Assembly: GCF_024139115.2 (NCBI RefSeq)
Contig: NC_085140.1
Span: 22,474,035-22,538,034, forward strand
DNA: 64,000 nucleotides
Direction: 5' to 3'
From: Armigeres subalbatus
Lineage: Eukaryota > Arthropoda > Insecta > Diptera > Culicidae
The notes under the pieces are model-generated. The model was not told where the DNA came from. It made no database searches and worked only from the letters and a program-made list of their open reading frames with translations. Positions within the stretch are counted from its first letter, which is position 1; the number at the start of each line of letters is the position of its first letter. Made by a program: the position numbers and the translations under genes. Below, piece after piece: positions 45,201 to 56,100 of the stretch.

Positions 45201-45798
45201 ATTATGGAGCTAAATCGGAGGATTTCCGTGATAAATTTTTGAAGAAACTTCTTGTAGAATTTTGGGAAGAAATTCCATATGTATTCTTGACGGAACTCTC
45301 GAATGCATGCCTGAAGAAAATGCCGGATTCTTCCTGAAGAGAGAATAGCCGAAGAAATACCTAGAAGTAAATCTTGGAGAGAAGAAAAGAAATCTTCAAG
45401 GAATTTCCTCGTGAATTTCTTAAAAAAATTTAGTGGGGGTTTCTAGATAAGGAGGAATTACAATTACATGAGAAGGATTTTCGAACGATTTTCAGAGGAA
45501 TTTGTGGATAACTTTCCGGAGGAATTCAGAAGTTCCCAGGGGAGCTTCTAGAAGGATTTCAATGAAAATTTTTGAGCCCGAAATGTTTCGAGTTGTTTTG
45601 AACTTTCATATATTATGGATCCTGGATGCCCTAATAAGTTTTGGGAATCTTTTGAATTTCAACCATCTATTTCTGTATATGATTGGATCGTAAAGTGCAC
45701 ATGTTTGAGGGAATTCATTTCAGTACCCGTTCAATCTTTCCACAATTTAGGGGGGGGGGGCGACGGCCCCCCCCTGCCCCCCTCTGGCTACGCCCATG
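42287..45798. mobile_element. 3.5-kb element with CATGGGCGTAGCCAG termini
   Basis: Inverted ends CATGGGCGTAGCCAG and CTGGCTACGCCCATG, next to G-rich and C-rich runs, flanked by a perfect 8-bp duplication GAAAGAAT (42,279-42,286 and 45,799-45,806). The insertion splits the retrotransposon. No transposase is visible. Most of the interior is the GGAATTCC minisatellite. The duplication size suggests hAT or a similar 8-bp family. Confidence 0.8.
42660..45560. repeat. 2.9-kb degenerate GGAATTCC minisatellite that switches strand
   Basis: Left of about 44,010 units read TTCCTCCGGGAGTTCC and TTCTTCAGGAATT. Right of it they read GGAACTCCCGGAGGAATT. The array is thus two head-to-head halves able to pair. 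Open frames rich in Phe/Ser/Arg or Glu/Lys are artefacts. A non-repetitive insert lies at 43,468-43,540. Confidence 0.8.
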
Positions 45799-46330
45799 GA
45801 AAGAATGTCCAACAGAAATGGCGATACTTCTTTGCAATCGGAACTGCTCAGAAACGGAGAAGAGAAACCTCGACCCACGTAGCACATTACACCAGATAAA
45901 TTTGTATATTGACGACAATGGAATTCTACGATTAAACGGACGAATAAAAGCGGCACAAAATGCAACGGCATGAAATTTCCGGTGATTCTTCCAAAAAACA
46001 TCCGGTCACCGAACTTATGGTGGAACAGTATCATCGGATGTTCCAACATGCCAATTCTGAGACCGTAGTGAACGAGATTGAACAGCGGTACTACGTGCCA
46101 CGACTCAGGACAGTAGTTTGCAAAATTAACGATCGATGCACGGTTTGCAAATTACAACAAGCAGCTCCTCGAGAACCACGAATGGCGTCACTTCCACCAG
46201 CCAGGCTCGCAACGTACGCCAGGCCCTTCACAAACGTTGTCTGGACTAGATTTCCTACATTATGTGCGAAAACTAAACAAACGCTGCCAGCACTTACCGC
46301 GGCACAAGCTCGAACATGACTTTGCGTATG
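45799..46330 (+). pseudogene. BEL/Pao integrase zinc-binding fragment
   Basis: The element resumes after the insertion. NLYIDDNGILRLNGRIKAAQ in one frame, then HPVTELMVEQYHRMFQHANS and YYVPRLRTVVCKI with CTVCKLQ in another, give the H2C2 zinc-binding region of integrase (His/His then Cys/Cys). Confidence 0.8.
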
Positions 46331-46484
46331 ATGGCACCTTTCGATTGTTGTATCTAACGTCCAACAATGCATTATCGCTAAAATAAAAGTGCTATACAAA
46401 TAAACATAATACCATTCATAAACTATACTACTAAGTAGGTGGATTGCCATTGTAAAACAAATTGTTTATTCGACAAAACTTTTC

Positions 46485-46655
46485 GTACCATCTTTTTCAT
46501 TACAATCATTGTGAAGTAGTGCATGGCCTTTCTTCGGTCGCATGTATCAAAGCTATACGTCGATTTGTAAGTCGCCGTGGTTCACCGGCCGAAATCTATA
46601 CAGACGACGGCACCAACTTCCACGGCACTGAGTGGATTTTGATAAAGGAGTAAGG
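46485..46655 (+). pseudogene. BEL/Pao integrase core fragment
   Basis: VVHGLSSVACIKAIRRFVSR and IYTDDGTNFHG mark the catalytic core around its second aspartate. A stop follows at 46,651. The first-aspartate region before it is disrupted at 46,330-46,470. Confidence 0.7.
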
Positions 46656-46733
46656 AGATACAACATGGTGTTGCTGCGACTCTTACAAGTACCATGACTA
46701 AATGGCTTTTCATTCCTCCGTCGTCGCCTCACA

Positions 46734-47279
46734 TTGGGGGAATCACTGCTCACTTTCGTCGTCGAAGCAGAAAGTATAGTTAACAGTAGACCGCTTACCT
46801 ATCTACCCCTAGATTCTGAGGAGATAGAAGCACTGTCTCCCAATCACTTTCTTTTGGGGAGCTCACGTGGAGTTCGACAACCTGTTGCAGAGCTAACCAA
46901 CGATTCAGCTGCGCTGAAGAGTTCCTTGCACATGATAACACACCAGTTAGACTGTTTTTGGAAACGATGGATTAAGGAGATGCTGCCGACCCAGACGAAA
47001 AGAACGAGGTGGTTACGAGAAGAGAAGATGATAGAAAATGGCGACCTCGTCCTAATAGTTGACAACGGTGTTAGGAACAGCTGGAGCAGGGGACAAGTAT
47101 TGGAGGTCATACCGGGCAGCGATGGCCGGATTCGCCAAGCGGTAGTGAGAACTTCGAAGGGATGTCTGCGTAGATCTGTCGCTAAGCTAGCTGTATTAGA
47201 GATATCGGATGTTGGTAAAACTGGAACCGGTGGCCAGTGTTACGGGGGGGAAGGCCGCTGGCTGCACTGCTCGAAGTAA
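46734..47279 (+). pseudogene. BEL/Pao integrase C-terminus
   Basis: VEAESIVNSRPLTYL, LSPNHFLLGSSRGV, FWKRWIKEMLPTQT and WSRGQVLEVIPGSDG are the conserved C-terminal blocks of BEL/Pao integrases. The frame runs into the presumed LTR start TGTTACGGGGGGG at 47,238 and stops at 47,279. Confidence 0.82.
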
Positions 47280-47543
47280 TCCGTCACAGGTGTCATCTGA
47301 AGTGAACCTCGCACATGGCCTGTCAAAAGAAGCAGAAGACAACAGAGGGAGAGGAGAAAAAATTGACATGTGAATCGCAAACAAAGTGGCAAATCGTTTC
47401 TCTAAAATCTAAATTCTTTATTCTGTTACTATCAACGTATCCCCGGGCCTCGGCCAATCTGTGATGTCTTAACACTAGGCAACATGTCGACCTTTGGAGT
47501 TCAATGTAGGACCTAAACCTATTTGTGAATTCGTTGATGAATT

Positions 47544-50500
47544 CAGGACTGGTAGCGACCGAAGCCTCTCAAAATAGTGACTTTAGTGACCAAATAGTGC
47601 CTTTCAGTTGCAAAAAAAAGTGACCAAATAGTGACTTCCAATTTCAGTTGCAAATTCAATGAGACGAAATCAAGCGTTTTTGGGTCGAAGGAGAATAATT
47701 TGTGGCGAAAAAACATCTTTTACTAACCACTCTTTTCTCTTAGAACAAACTTAGAAGAAAAACAAAAATCGTACATAAAACTTTTATCTACTCAGTGACT
47801 AAGTAAAATTGTATTGGCCTCCCTTTAAACCCACGAAAATTTTACTCAATATCAGTCAAAAGCAGGACTACTCAAAACTATGAGTAGTCTTTAAAGCAAA
47901 TCAAATTTTTACGCCACTTTTAAATATTTTCCTCCAAAATACGCAGATTTTCCGACTTGCTGTAAGTATTCATGAACAATTTTTGCTATGGAATTCAACA
48001 GTGCATGCAATCTTCAAAATTGGGGAGACTTGATCTCCTTTCTATGATATCTACTCAATAAATATTTTTTTACAGCAAACCCTTCCTTACATCTGTCCAA
48101 TTCCAAAAAAATGAGAATAAATTATATTTTCTTGAATTTTTTAGACAAATTTTTATATTATATTATAAAACAACTCAAAATCCAAAAAATCCTGAAATTG
48201 TGGTGGAATGTTGGCATTTTTATTTCTTCATTAACCGTATTTATGGATTACAATTCCAATAAAACTTATTATTTGAATATTTATGTATTTTTAGATTTCA
48301 AAACTTTGTATTGTATTATGCATGGCGGTCAGCAAATCAAAACCAATTGAATCCTGCCCACTACAACCTGTAAAGTGTATGATGGTCTGTGCAACAAAAG
48401 ATTAAAAAAAAAACAAAATTTTAACGACTTAAATCTAAAACTAAAAGGTCTGAAAATCTCTATTTGAGAGGCGTGATGGCTCAGTAACTTAGTTGATAAC
48501 TCGTAAGCTTGGAAGCCTCCTTTCAAGAGGCTCGGAAGCCTCATTTCCAGAGGCCCGGAAGCCTCCTTTCAAGAGGCTCGGAAACCTACTTTCAAGAGGC
48601 TCGGAAGCCTCGTTACAAGAGGCTCGGAAGCCTCCTTTCAAGAGGCTCGGAAGCCTCCTTTCAAGAGGCTCGGAAGCCTCCTTTCAAGAGGCTCGGAAGC
48701 CTCCTTTCAAGAGGCTCGGAAGCCTCCTTTCAAGAGGCTCAAAAGCCTCCTTTCAAGAGGCTCAGAAGCGTCCTTTCAAGAGGCCTCGGAAGCCTCCTTT
48801 CAAGAGGCTCAAAGCCTCCTTTCAAGAGGCTCAGAAGCCTCCTTTCAAGAGGCTCAGAAGCCTCCTTTCAAGAGGCTCAGAAGCCTCCTTTCAAGAGGCT
48901 CAGAGCCTCCTTTCAAGAGGCTCAGAAGCCTCCTTTCAAGAGGCTCAGAAGCCTCCTTCAAGAGGCCTCGCCTCCTTCAAGAGGCTCAGAAGCCTCCTTT
49001 CAAGAGGCCTCAAGCCTCCTTTCAAGAGGCTCGGAAGCCTCCTTTCAAGAGGCTCGGAAGCCTCCTTTCAAGAGGCTCGGAAGCCTCCTTTCAAGAGGCT
49101 CGGAAGCCTCCTTTCAAGAGGCTCGGAAGCCTCCTTTCAAGAGGCTCGGAAGCCTCCTTTCAAGAGGCTCGGAAGCCTCCTTCCAAGAAGCTCGGAAGCC
49201 TCATTTGTAGAGGTTTGGAAACCTCCTTTGTAGAGGTTTGGAAACCTCCTTTTAAGAGGTTTTGATACCTCTTTTTAGGAGGTTTGGAAACCCCCTTTTA
49301 AGAGGTTTGGAAACCTCCTTTCAAGAGGTTTGGAAACCTCCTTTCAAGAGGCTTGGAAACCTTCTTTCAAGAGGATTGGAAACCTTCTTTCATGAGGCTT
49401 GGAAACCTCCTTTCAAGAGGCTTTAAAACCTCCTTTCAGGAGGCATGAAACCCCTTCTTTCAAGAGGTATTGAAGCCTTCTTTCGAGAGGCTTGGAAGGC
49501 TCCTTTTGAGTGGCTCGGAAGCCTCCAAAGGTCATCAAAGTCTCCTTTCAAGAGGTATTGAAGCCTTCTTTCAAGAGGCTCGGAAGCCTCCTTTCAAGAG
49601 GCTCGGAAGCCTCCTTTCAAGAGGCTCGGAAGCCTCCTTTCAAGAGGCTCGGAAGCCTCCTTTCAAGAGGCTCGGAAGCCTCCTTTCAAGAGGCTCGGAA
49701 GCCTCCTTTCAAGAGGCTCAGAAGCCTTCTTTCAAGAGGCCTCAGAGCCTCCTTTCAAGAGGCCTCAGAAGCCTCCTTTGTAGAGGCTTTGAAACCTCCT
49801 TTCTAAATGCTCGGAAGCCTCCTTTCAAGAGGCTCAGGCCTCCTTTCAAGAGGCTCAGGCCTCCTTTCAAGAGGCTCAGGCCTCCTTTCAAGAGGCTCAG
49901 AAGCCTCCTTTCAAGAGGCTCAGGCCTCCTTTCAAGAGGCTCAGAAGCCTTCTTTCAAGAGGCTCAGAAGCCTCCTTTCAAGAGGCTCAGAGCCTCCTTT
50001 CAAGAGGCTCGGAAGCCTCTTTTCAAGAGGCCCAAAAGCCTCTTTTCAAGAGGCTCAGAAGCCTCCTTTCAAGAGGCTCCGAAGCCTCTTTCCAAGAGGC
50101 TCAGAAGCCTCCTTTCAAGAGGCTCGGAAGCCTCCTTTCAAGAGGCTCGGAAGCCTCCTTTCAAGAGGCTCAGAAGCCTCCTTTCAAGAGGCTCGGAAGC
50201 CTTCTTTCAAGAGGCTCGGAAGCCTCCTTTCAAGAGGCTCGGAAGCCTCTTTTCAAGAGGCTCGGAAGCCTTCTTTCAAGAGGCTCGGAAGCCTCTTTTC
50301 AAGAGGCTCGGATGCCTCCTTTCAAGAAGCTCGGAAGCCTCATTTGTAGAGGTTTGGAAACCTCCTTTGTAGAGGTTTGGAAACCTCCTTTGTAGAGGTT
50401 TGGAAACCTCCTTTTCAGAGGTTTGGAAACCTCCTTTGAAGAGGTTTGGAAATCTCTTTTTAGGAGATTTGGAAACCCCCTTTTAAGAGGTTTGGAAACC

Positions 50501-52082
50501 TCCTTTCAAGAGGTTTGGAAACCTCCTTTCAAGAGGCTTGGAAACCTTCTTTCAAGAGGATTGGAAACCTTCTTTCATGAGGCTTGGAAACCTCCTTTCA
50601 AGAGGCTTGGAAGCTTCCTTTCGAGTGGCTCGGAAGCCTCCAAATGTCATCAAAGTCTTCTTTCAAGAGGTATTGAAGCCTTCTTTCAAGAGGCTCGGAA
50701 GCCTCCTTTCAAGAGGCTCGGAAGCCTCCTTTCAAGAGGCTCGGAAGCCTCCTTTCAAGAGGCTCGGAAGCCTCCTTTCAAGAGGCTCGGGGGCCTCCTT
50801 TCACGAGGCTTGGAAGCATCCTTTCAAGAGGCTTGAAAGCCTACTTTCAAATGGCTCGGAAGCCTTCTTTCAAGAGGCTCGGAAGCCTCCTTTCAAGAAA
50901 CTCAGAAGCCTTCTTTCAAGAGGCTCGGAAGCCTCCTTTCAAGAGGCTCCGAAGCCTTCTTTCAAGAGGCTGGGAAGCCTCCTTTCAAGAGGCTCGGAAG
51001 CCTTCTTTCAAGAGGCTCGGAAGCTTCCTTTCAAGATGCTCGGAAGCCTTCTTTCAAGAGGCTCGGATGCCTCCTTTCAAGAGGCTCGGAAGCCTTCTTT
51101 GTAGAGGTTTGGAAATCTCCTTTTAAGAGGTTTGGAAACCTCCTTTTCAGAGGTTTGGAAACCTCCTTTTAGGAGGTTTGGAAACCTTCTTTTAAGAGGT
51201 TTGGAAACCTCTTTTCAAGAGGTTTGGAAACCTCTTTTCAAGAGGCTTTAAAACCTCCTTTCAGGAGGCATGAAAGCCTTCTTTCAAGAGGTATTGAAGC
51301 CTTCTTTCAAGATGCTCGGAAGGCTCCTTTTGAGTGGCTCGGAAGCCTCCAAAGGTCATCAAAGTCTTATAGAAAGCTTGATGTGTAAATTTAATTTGAA
51401 TAGCAAAGTTTCACAGAATAACGAAGATTTCATACAACATTTTGAAGAGCCATATATTGAGTTAATTTTCAGGTCCGTTTTCCCTATATCTTATGAGGCT
51501 ATTTTCATTTACAACAAAAAACAATGACCTCAATGAATGTAAAAATTCGAAGGGTTACCTATCAAGGAAAAGGTTGAGAACCGCTGGTCTAGAGGATCTA
51601 TTTAAAAAATACGCTATAACAATACTACTTTAGTTCTTGGTAAAACAAGGGAGAATCATGTCTCCCAAGGGGTCAAGTTTCCCCACCTTCCCCTACTGTA
51701 TAAAGATTAAGTTTAAAAAAAAAACTTGAAATCGACAGGTCTTCTGCTTGCATGACTGTATACCAATTTATAAATTGTGACGTATAACACCTTCAATGAA
51801 ATGGTGATATGCCAATAAGAGCAGCAAGTTAAATGGCTTGCGAAGTTTCAGAGCGATTATTTTTCCAAGATCCGTAATTTTATTTCCGCTATGAACAAAG
51901 CATCATCCGATGGATACATAAAGCTTTATAAAAAAACTTGGTCAATAGTTTCAAAATAGTTGAAAATAGTGACTTTTTGCGAGAAAAAGTGACTTTAGTG
52001 ACTTGAGGTCGAAAAAAGAGACTTTTTAGTGACTAGCCCGAAAGTGACCAAGTCACTAAAAAGTGACCCGCTATCAGGCCTG
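47544..52082. mobile_element. 4.5-kb element carrying the 23-bp minisatellite
   Basis: Inverted ends CAGGACTGGTAGCGACC and, reversed, CAGGCCTGATAGCGGGTC. Subterminal AGTGAC motifs abound on both sides (47,570-47,640 and 51,960-52,070). TGAATT flanks both ends. The type resembles hAT, but the duplication is only six certain bases. It splits the presumed 3' LTR of the BEL/Pao element. No transposase frame was seen. Confidence 0.65.
48500..51370 (+). repeat. 23-bp hairpin-forming minisatellite with higher-order blocks
   Basis: About 124 units of TTTCAAGAGGCTCGGAAGCC plus TCC. GAGGCT and AGCCTC within each unit form a 6-bp stem, and GCCTC/GAGGC pair across the unit border. Three cycles are visible. 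Each has a block of CTCGGAAGCCTC units, then a block of TTTGGAAACCTC units, then a unique connector containing GTCATCAAAGTCT (49,523, 50,647, 51,355). As 23 is not a multiple of 3, every plus frame is open and encodes a 23-residue repeat. These frames are not genes. Confidence 0.92.
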
Positions 52083-52620
52083 TGAATTGGATGCAAAGCG
52101 GAAAGATGTGAGAATTATAATGCAAACCTAAAATTATATAAGGTTAATTAAGATTACTATTGCAGCTTATTAAAAGAGGTTAAAACCTAGAATCTGGCGT
52201 GTATTTAAAAATATAGTTTCTGCCTAAAAGTAACTCAATCTAACATGCAAACTAGACTACAATCTAATGATTTCCCTGTTTATAGCTAGGATACTGTAAG
52301 CTATCAAATATGTAATCTAGAACTTCCGATTAACTAAAATATATTTACAGTTTAAAGCTGTACTACAATCTACCTAGCGTGTTTGGTCCTGCTGAGAATC
52401 CGGTGTCTGGTTCCCCTTCATACTACCCGCCAACTTCGCTTATCGTCGCTTTCGCATATCTCACATTATAGGATCCCTAGTACTACCCATTGTTTTCACG
52501 TTAGCGAGAGAAGAAACCAGAAGAACGCGTCCGCCATGTACGATAGAAGAATAAAAACTGAAATCATCCTTTCTAGAAGAAGTAAAATTTATCCAAAACA
52601 AAGTATTCTTAAATAACACA
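52083..52620 (+). other. Probable distal part of the BEL/Pao 3' LTR
   Basis: Sequence that continues the presumed LTR after the insertion, ending near AATAACACA (about 52,618). Without a 5' LTR to compare, the end is uncertain. Confidence 0.35.
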
Positions 52621-53750
52621 AAATTAAGTACTATGCATATAACTTAATTTTGAGTGGTGGCACTTTTCTGACAAGATGGGTGAAAACGACATAATTTTGG
52701 ATTGTTTCGGTTTTCCGTGTAAACATTTAAACAATCTGCAAAAGTTTTCCTGGCAAAAGCTTTACTTTCCACCTGCAATATAAGACGGATAATCGTCGAA
52801 GGGGACTCTTGTTTTTGCCATATGTCCTTAATACAGGTCTAATGGCTGCTGACATACTTCCCACCTAAATTCTACAAGCAGAATACAAAAATAAAAAAAT
52901 TCTCAGGCGAATAAATTACGAATTTCTAAGTATAAAGCACTGATAAGAAAAGATATTTCATGTTAACTATCCAACAGACAACGCCTCTGTTCGGAGCACG
53001 CCTTATGTGCCTGTTATAATAATGTACACATTGCGATACAGTTATTCCCCCGCGTAGGTACCTATACATTCGTTCACTGACTGGGCTCTACCCAGCCGGA
53101 GTTTGAGTCATCATTTTTAATGGATCATGGCTGGTAATTGAACTGAACCAAACTGAACTGTTTCTTCATTTGATAATAATCTATTTTGATAATTCTACAA
53201 GCTACCAGTGCTGGTGTTAGCAATTACAATTTTTTGACTTATGACTTTGCCCTAATTCAAGGGACAAGAATTGAAAATTATTTTGCGTTGCAAAATTTGT
53301 CGACTTGCGATAAGCATCAGTTTCCTAAATGGATTGTCTGTAACGACCGTAGCAATAAATATTGCGCCCCCGCACCCATAGCAGCAGTGTAACATACTGA
53401 GTAACATCGCAGTATGAGATAAACAAACATTCGTTGTGCAAAAATCCCCCTCCTACAACAATAATAATTGCAGGGCTAGTGTCAATTGATAATGATTCCG
53501 ATTAGAAGGACAGAGGAACAGAACTATTATGTGTTTATATTATTTAATCCGATCGAAAATCTTGCATTATTACTATGCAACTATTTTTATGCCATTTTTA
53601 ATATTCTGAGTATTTATTTAAAATACAAGCGTATGTACTCTTATCGTCTTTTAATCCAAATACGATAATATTATCTGGAATGTAATTGTTGATTTTTTTT
53701 TTTTCATTTTTCAAGCTTCCTTGACCTAATTAAAATGGCACTGACCTAAA
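52621..53750. other. Intergenic or intronic stretch without recognised features
   Basis: AT-rich, no exon or repeat terminus recognised. It may be an intron of the minus-strand gene proposed at 54 kb. Confidence 0.35.
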
Positions 53751-53826
53751 CTGCCCATAAATTTATAACAGTCCCATATAGATAGGAAATCAAGCAAACA
53801 TGGGACTGTTATAAAGTTATGGGCAG
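53751..53826. mobile_element. 76-bp hairpin MITE with 27-bp arms
   Basis: CTGCCCATAAATTTATAACA-GTCCCAT and its near-perfect inverted copy at 53,800-53,826, with a loop of about 22 bases. The size and stem resemble a pre-miRNA hairpin, but MITE origin is more likely. Confidence 0.65.
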
Positions 53827-54030
53827 CAAAAGTATAAGAATGAAAACTTACAAAAATATTCTATATTTTAGAAAACTAGAAATCACTTAATACATACATA
53901 TTTCAAATGACTTTCTACCTTCAGGAGACTTCTCACTCGAAAAACGTTATAACGCCCTTGAAAATGACTCGCCAACAGCCCCGCAAAATGTATGATGGCA
54001 ATCGTCTGACGACGGAAGAATGGAACTTAC

Positions 54031-54830
54031 GTGTCTTTTCTCGGTCGCTTTTGCTTGCAATATTGTATACTTATATATACACAAAGTGCACAGCAGCAGC
54101 AGCAAACAGCACCGCTCGGCTGCTTCCCACTTCCAGTCAGCTTCCTATTCTGCGGTCTCGCACTTCACACGCACACCTGCCAGCTGCAGTTGCTGATCTC
54201 GCCTATTCCCAATATTCCACACACAAAACACACAACGGAGAACACAAAAATAACTGCACTCTTCCTGCACTTCCTCCCGCAGGCTGCTCCGCACTTCGGC
54301 CAACCAACCAATCGACCGTGAATCGAGCCGTCAGTGCGTTGTTCTTAAGGAAATTTGCACAACTTTTATTTTTTTTTATCGCGGACACCTCTTGAAGTTG
54401 CTTGACTGGCTATTCGACTATTCTGTTACTTCCACTGTTTCGTGGCCTGTGACGAGGATGGCCTTGTCGTCTCGTTGACTTTATGGAGAAACTGATCCAG
54501 CAAAATTTTCACAACCTCATCTTGAGATTTTCCACACCTTTCACGATCGCCATCTGCAAATTTTCACTTTTTCCACAAAGCCCTCACCCTCACGTACCCA
54601 GTCACGCGCAATTTTGATCGATTAGGACAACAATTACGCGGATAATGTGATTTTTAGATTTCACTGCCAAACCTCGATGGAGGAAAACGATTACGTCTCA
54701 TATCTTTTTTTCACGATTCCCGTTCTCCTACTCTTGTTGGTGTCTCGAACAAACTGGTTGTGATGCTCTGCTCGCAAAATCCTCCGCAACGCAACCGCTG
54801 ACCGTTTCTGTTTTTCTTCGTCAGATTATT
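54031..54830 (-). other. Putative non-coding first exon of an unseen minus-strand gene
   Basis: On the minus strand this stretch looks like an insect 5' leader: GC-richer than its surroundings, with GTTGCGTTGCGGAGG, GTGAAAATTTGC and CAGCAGCAGCAG-type tracts. It ends in a consensus donor AAGACAC|GTAAGT (GT at 54,030). No long coding frame is present. The upstream limit is approximate, just before an element at 54,854. Coding exons were not found to the left, where the intron would contain the repeat-rich region. Confidence 0.4.
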
Positions 54831-55127
54831 TTTCTTTGTTGAACTGTCAAAATGCGTGGCACGCTCATTTGAATCTACTCAAAAGTGAGTCAAATTCGAC
54901 TCACTTTGGAAAAAAGTGGAACAGCTCACTTTTGAGTAACCGTATGTTTACTCACTTACGAGTAATGCAGCAATATGTCAAAATTAGAGTAAGACTTACT
55001 CACTTTTATTCTGCTGAAAGTGAGTAGATCTTACTCACTTTTGAAAATGTTTTGCGCTTGGCAATGGAATGGAATTTGATTTTAATAAACGGAATAACTT
55101 TTCGCCTAGCTCAAATCATTTATTAAT

Positions 55128-55307
55128 ATAACTGTAGTGACATGTACCAGTACATAATGCTAAGAGTTTACATAAGAAATATAGTTGGTAGACGATAAAT
55201 TCATCATCATTCGGGCACTGAGTGATTTCGTTCTCGATCAATTCATTTTCTTCGTCACCAAGGAACGATTTGACCGGGAGCATCTTCTTCCAATTCTGCG
55301 TACGCCT
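55128..55307 (-). pseudogene. Exon-like segment A inside the 2.3-kb element
   Basis: After acceptor TTCTTATTTTTAG (55,308), one frame reads RTQNWKKMLPVKSFLGDEEN, then ELIENEITQCPNDDEFIVYQ, to a TGA near 55,120. It may be a terminal exon of a transposase or of a captured gene. Family not recognised. Confidence 0.3.
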
Positions 55308-55429
55308 AAAAATAAGAAACGAGAGGAAATTATAATAAACTCAAAACATTTATCGGAACTAAACGTTCTAACCTTTATCATTACTTTGTGCTTGTTGCTT
55401 AGCTTGGTTGAGACTCGGGATCTGGATTT

Positions 55430-55635
55430 TCACGTGAACACAATAGCTAACGCTGTTGACCCGTGAAAGGCCCTTGACGGGTGCGCGAAGATGTGACCGG
55501 CACCACCTGGATTGTCTGATCTTCGTAGACGCCCTGCACCTTCTGTACCACCGACGACCGTTTGTGAGGGGAAAATGTTTCCATCGGTGTGTACATCGAT
55601 ACCGTCTTGGCGGAAGTAGCGATTCTTATCTGCGC
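55430..55635 (-). pseudogene. Exon-like segment B inside the 2.3-kb element
   Basis: Preceded by TTTTTAATTTACAG. One frame reads AQIRIATSAKTVSMYTPMET, then SSVVQKVQGVYEDQTIQVVP and a TAG near 55,455. Another frame is open across the whole segment (ADKNRYFRQDGIDVHTDGN). Function unknown. Confidence 0.3.
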
Positions 55636-55699
55636 TGTAAATTAAAAAATATATATTTATTTTCATAACGCATTTATTGATACAATGGGTTCAACGCAT

Positions 55700-55990
55700 G
55701 GGGCCCTCCTTAGCCGTGCAGTAAAATGCGCGGCTACAAAGCAAGACCATGCTGAGGGTGGCTGGGTTCGATTCCCGGTGCCGGTCTAGGCAATTTTCGG
55801 ATTGGAAATTGTCTCGACTTCCCTGGGCATAAAAGTATCATCGTGCTAGCCTCATGATATACAAATGCAAAAATGGTAACTTGGCTTAGAAACATCGCAG
55901 TTAATAACTGTGGAAGTGCTTAATGAACACTAAGCTGTGAGGCGGCTCTGTCCCAGTGTGGGGATGTAATGCCAATAAGAAGAAGAAGAA
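55700..55990 (+). mobile_element. Feilai-like SINE, copy 4, full length
   Basis: The only plus-strand copy. The head begins GGGCCCTCCTTAGCCGTGC, the B box is GGTTCGATTCC, and the tail is AATAAGAAGAAGAAGAA. Flanked by the 13-bp duplication GGGTTCAACGCAT (55,687-55,699 and 55,991-56,003). Confidence 0.9.
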
Positions 55991-56100
55991 GGGTTCAACG
56001 CATTTGTTTCATTATGCCTCAAACGATTTACAAACTCGATATAATTGTCGGTTGCTTTTACTAACATGCGTACTCAAATCTCAGCTCAGTAGGTACTTAA

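Larger units (their letters stand above)
39600..52620 (+). mobile_element. BEL/Pao LTR retrotransposon, 5'-truncated and twice interrupted
   Basis: Domain order is gag zinc knuckles, aspartic protease, reverse transcriptase, RNase H/A17 region and integrase, the BEL/Pao order. The copy starts inside gag next to a satellite and no 5' LTR was found. The 3' LTR probably begins at TGTTACGGGGGGG (47,238), and its distal part follows the second insertion from 52,083. Many frameshifts and stops break it. Insertions at 42,287-45,798 and 47,544-52,082 are younger than the element, since its sequence resumes on the other side of each. Confidence 0.85.

Noticed and set aside
48493..51126. Long frames of up to 300 codons suggestive of a repeat protein
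   Set aside because: Created by a 23-bp minisatellite that lacks stops in all plus frames; no start context, no flanking domain.
48500..51370. CRISPR-like regular array
   Set aside because: Units are contiguous with no spacers, and the setting is a eukaryotic transposon.
55700..55990. tRNA gene from the A/B-box-like head
   Set aside because: It is a SINE head with a (GAA)n tail and target duplications; no cloverleaf with an anticodon arm was supported. The same applies to the other SINE copies and to 30,194-30,382.
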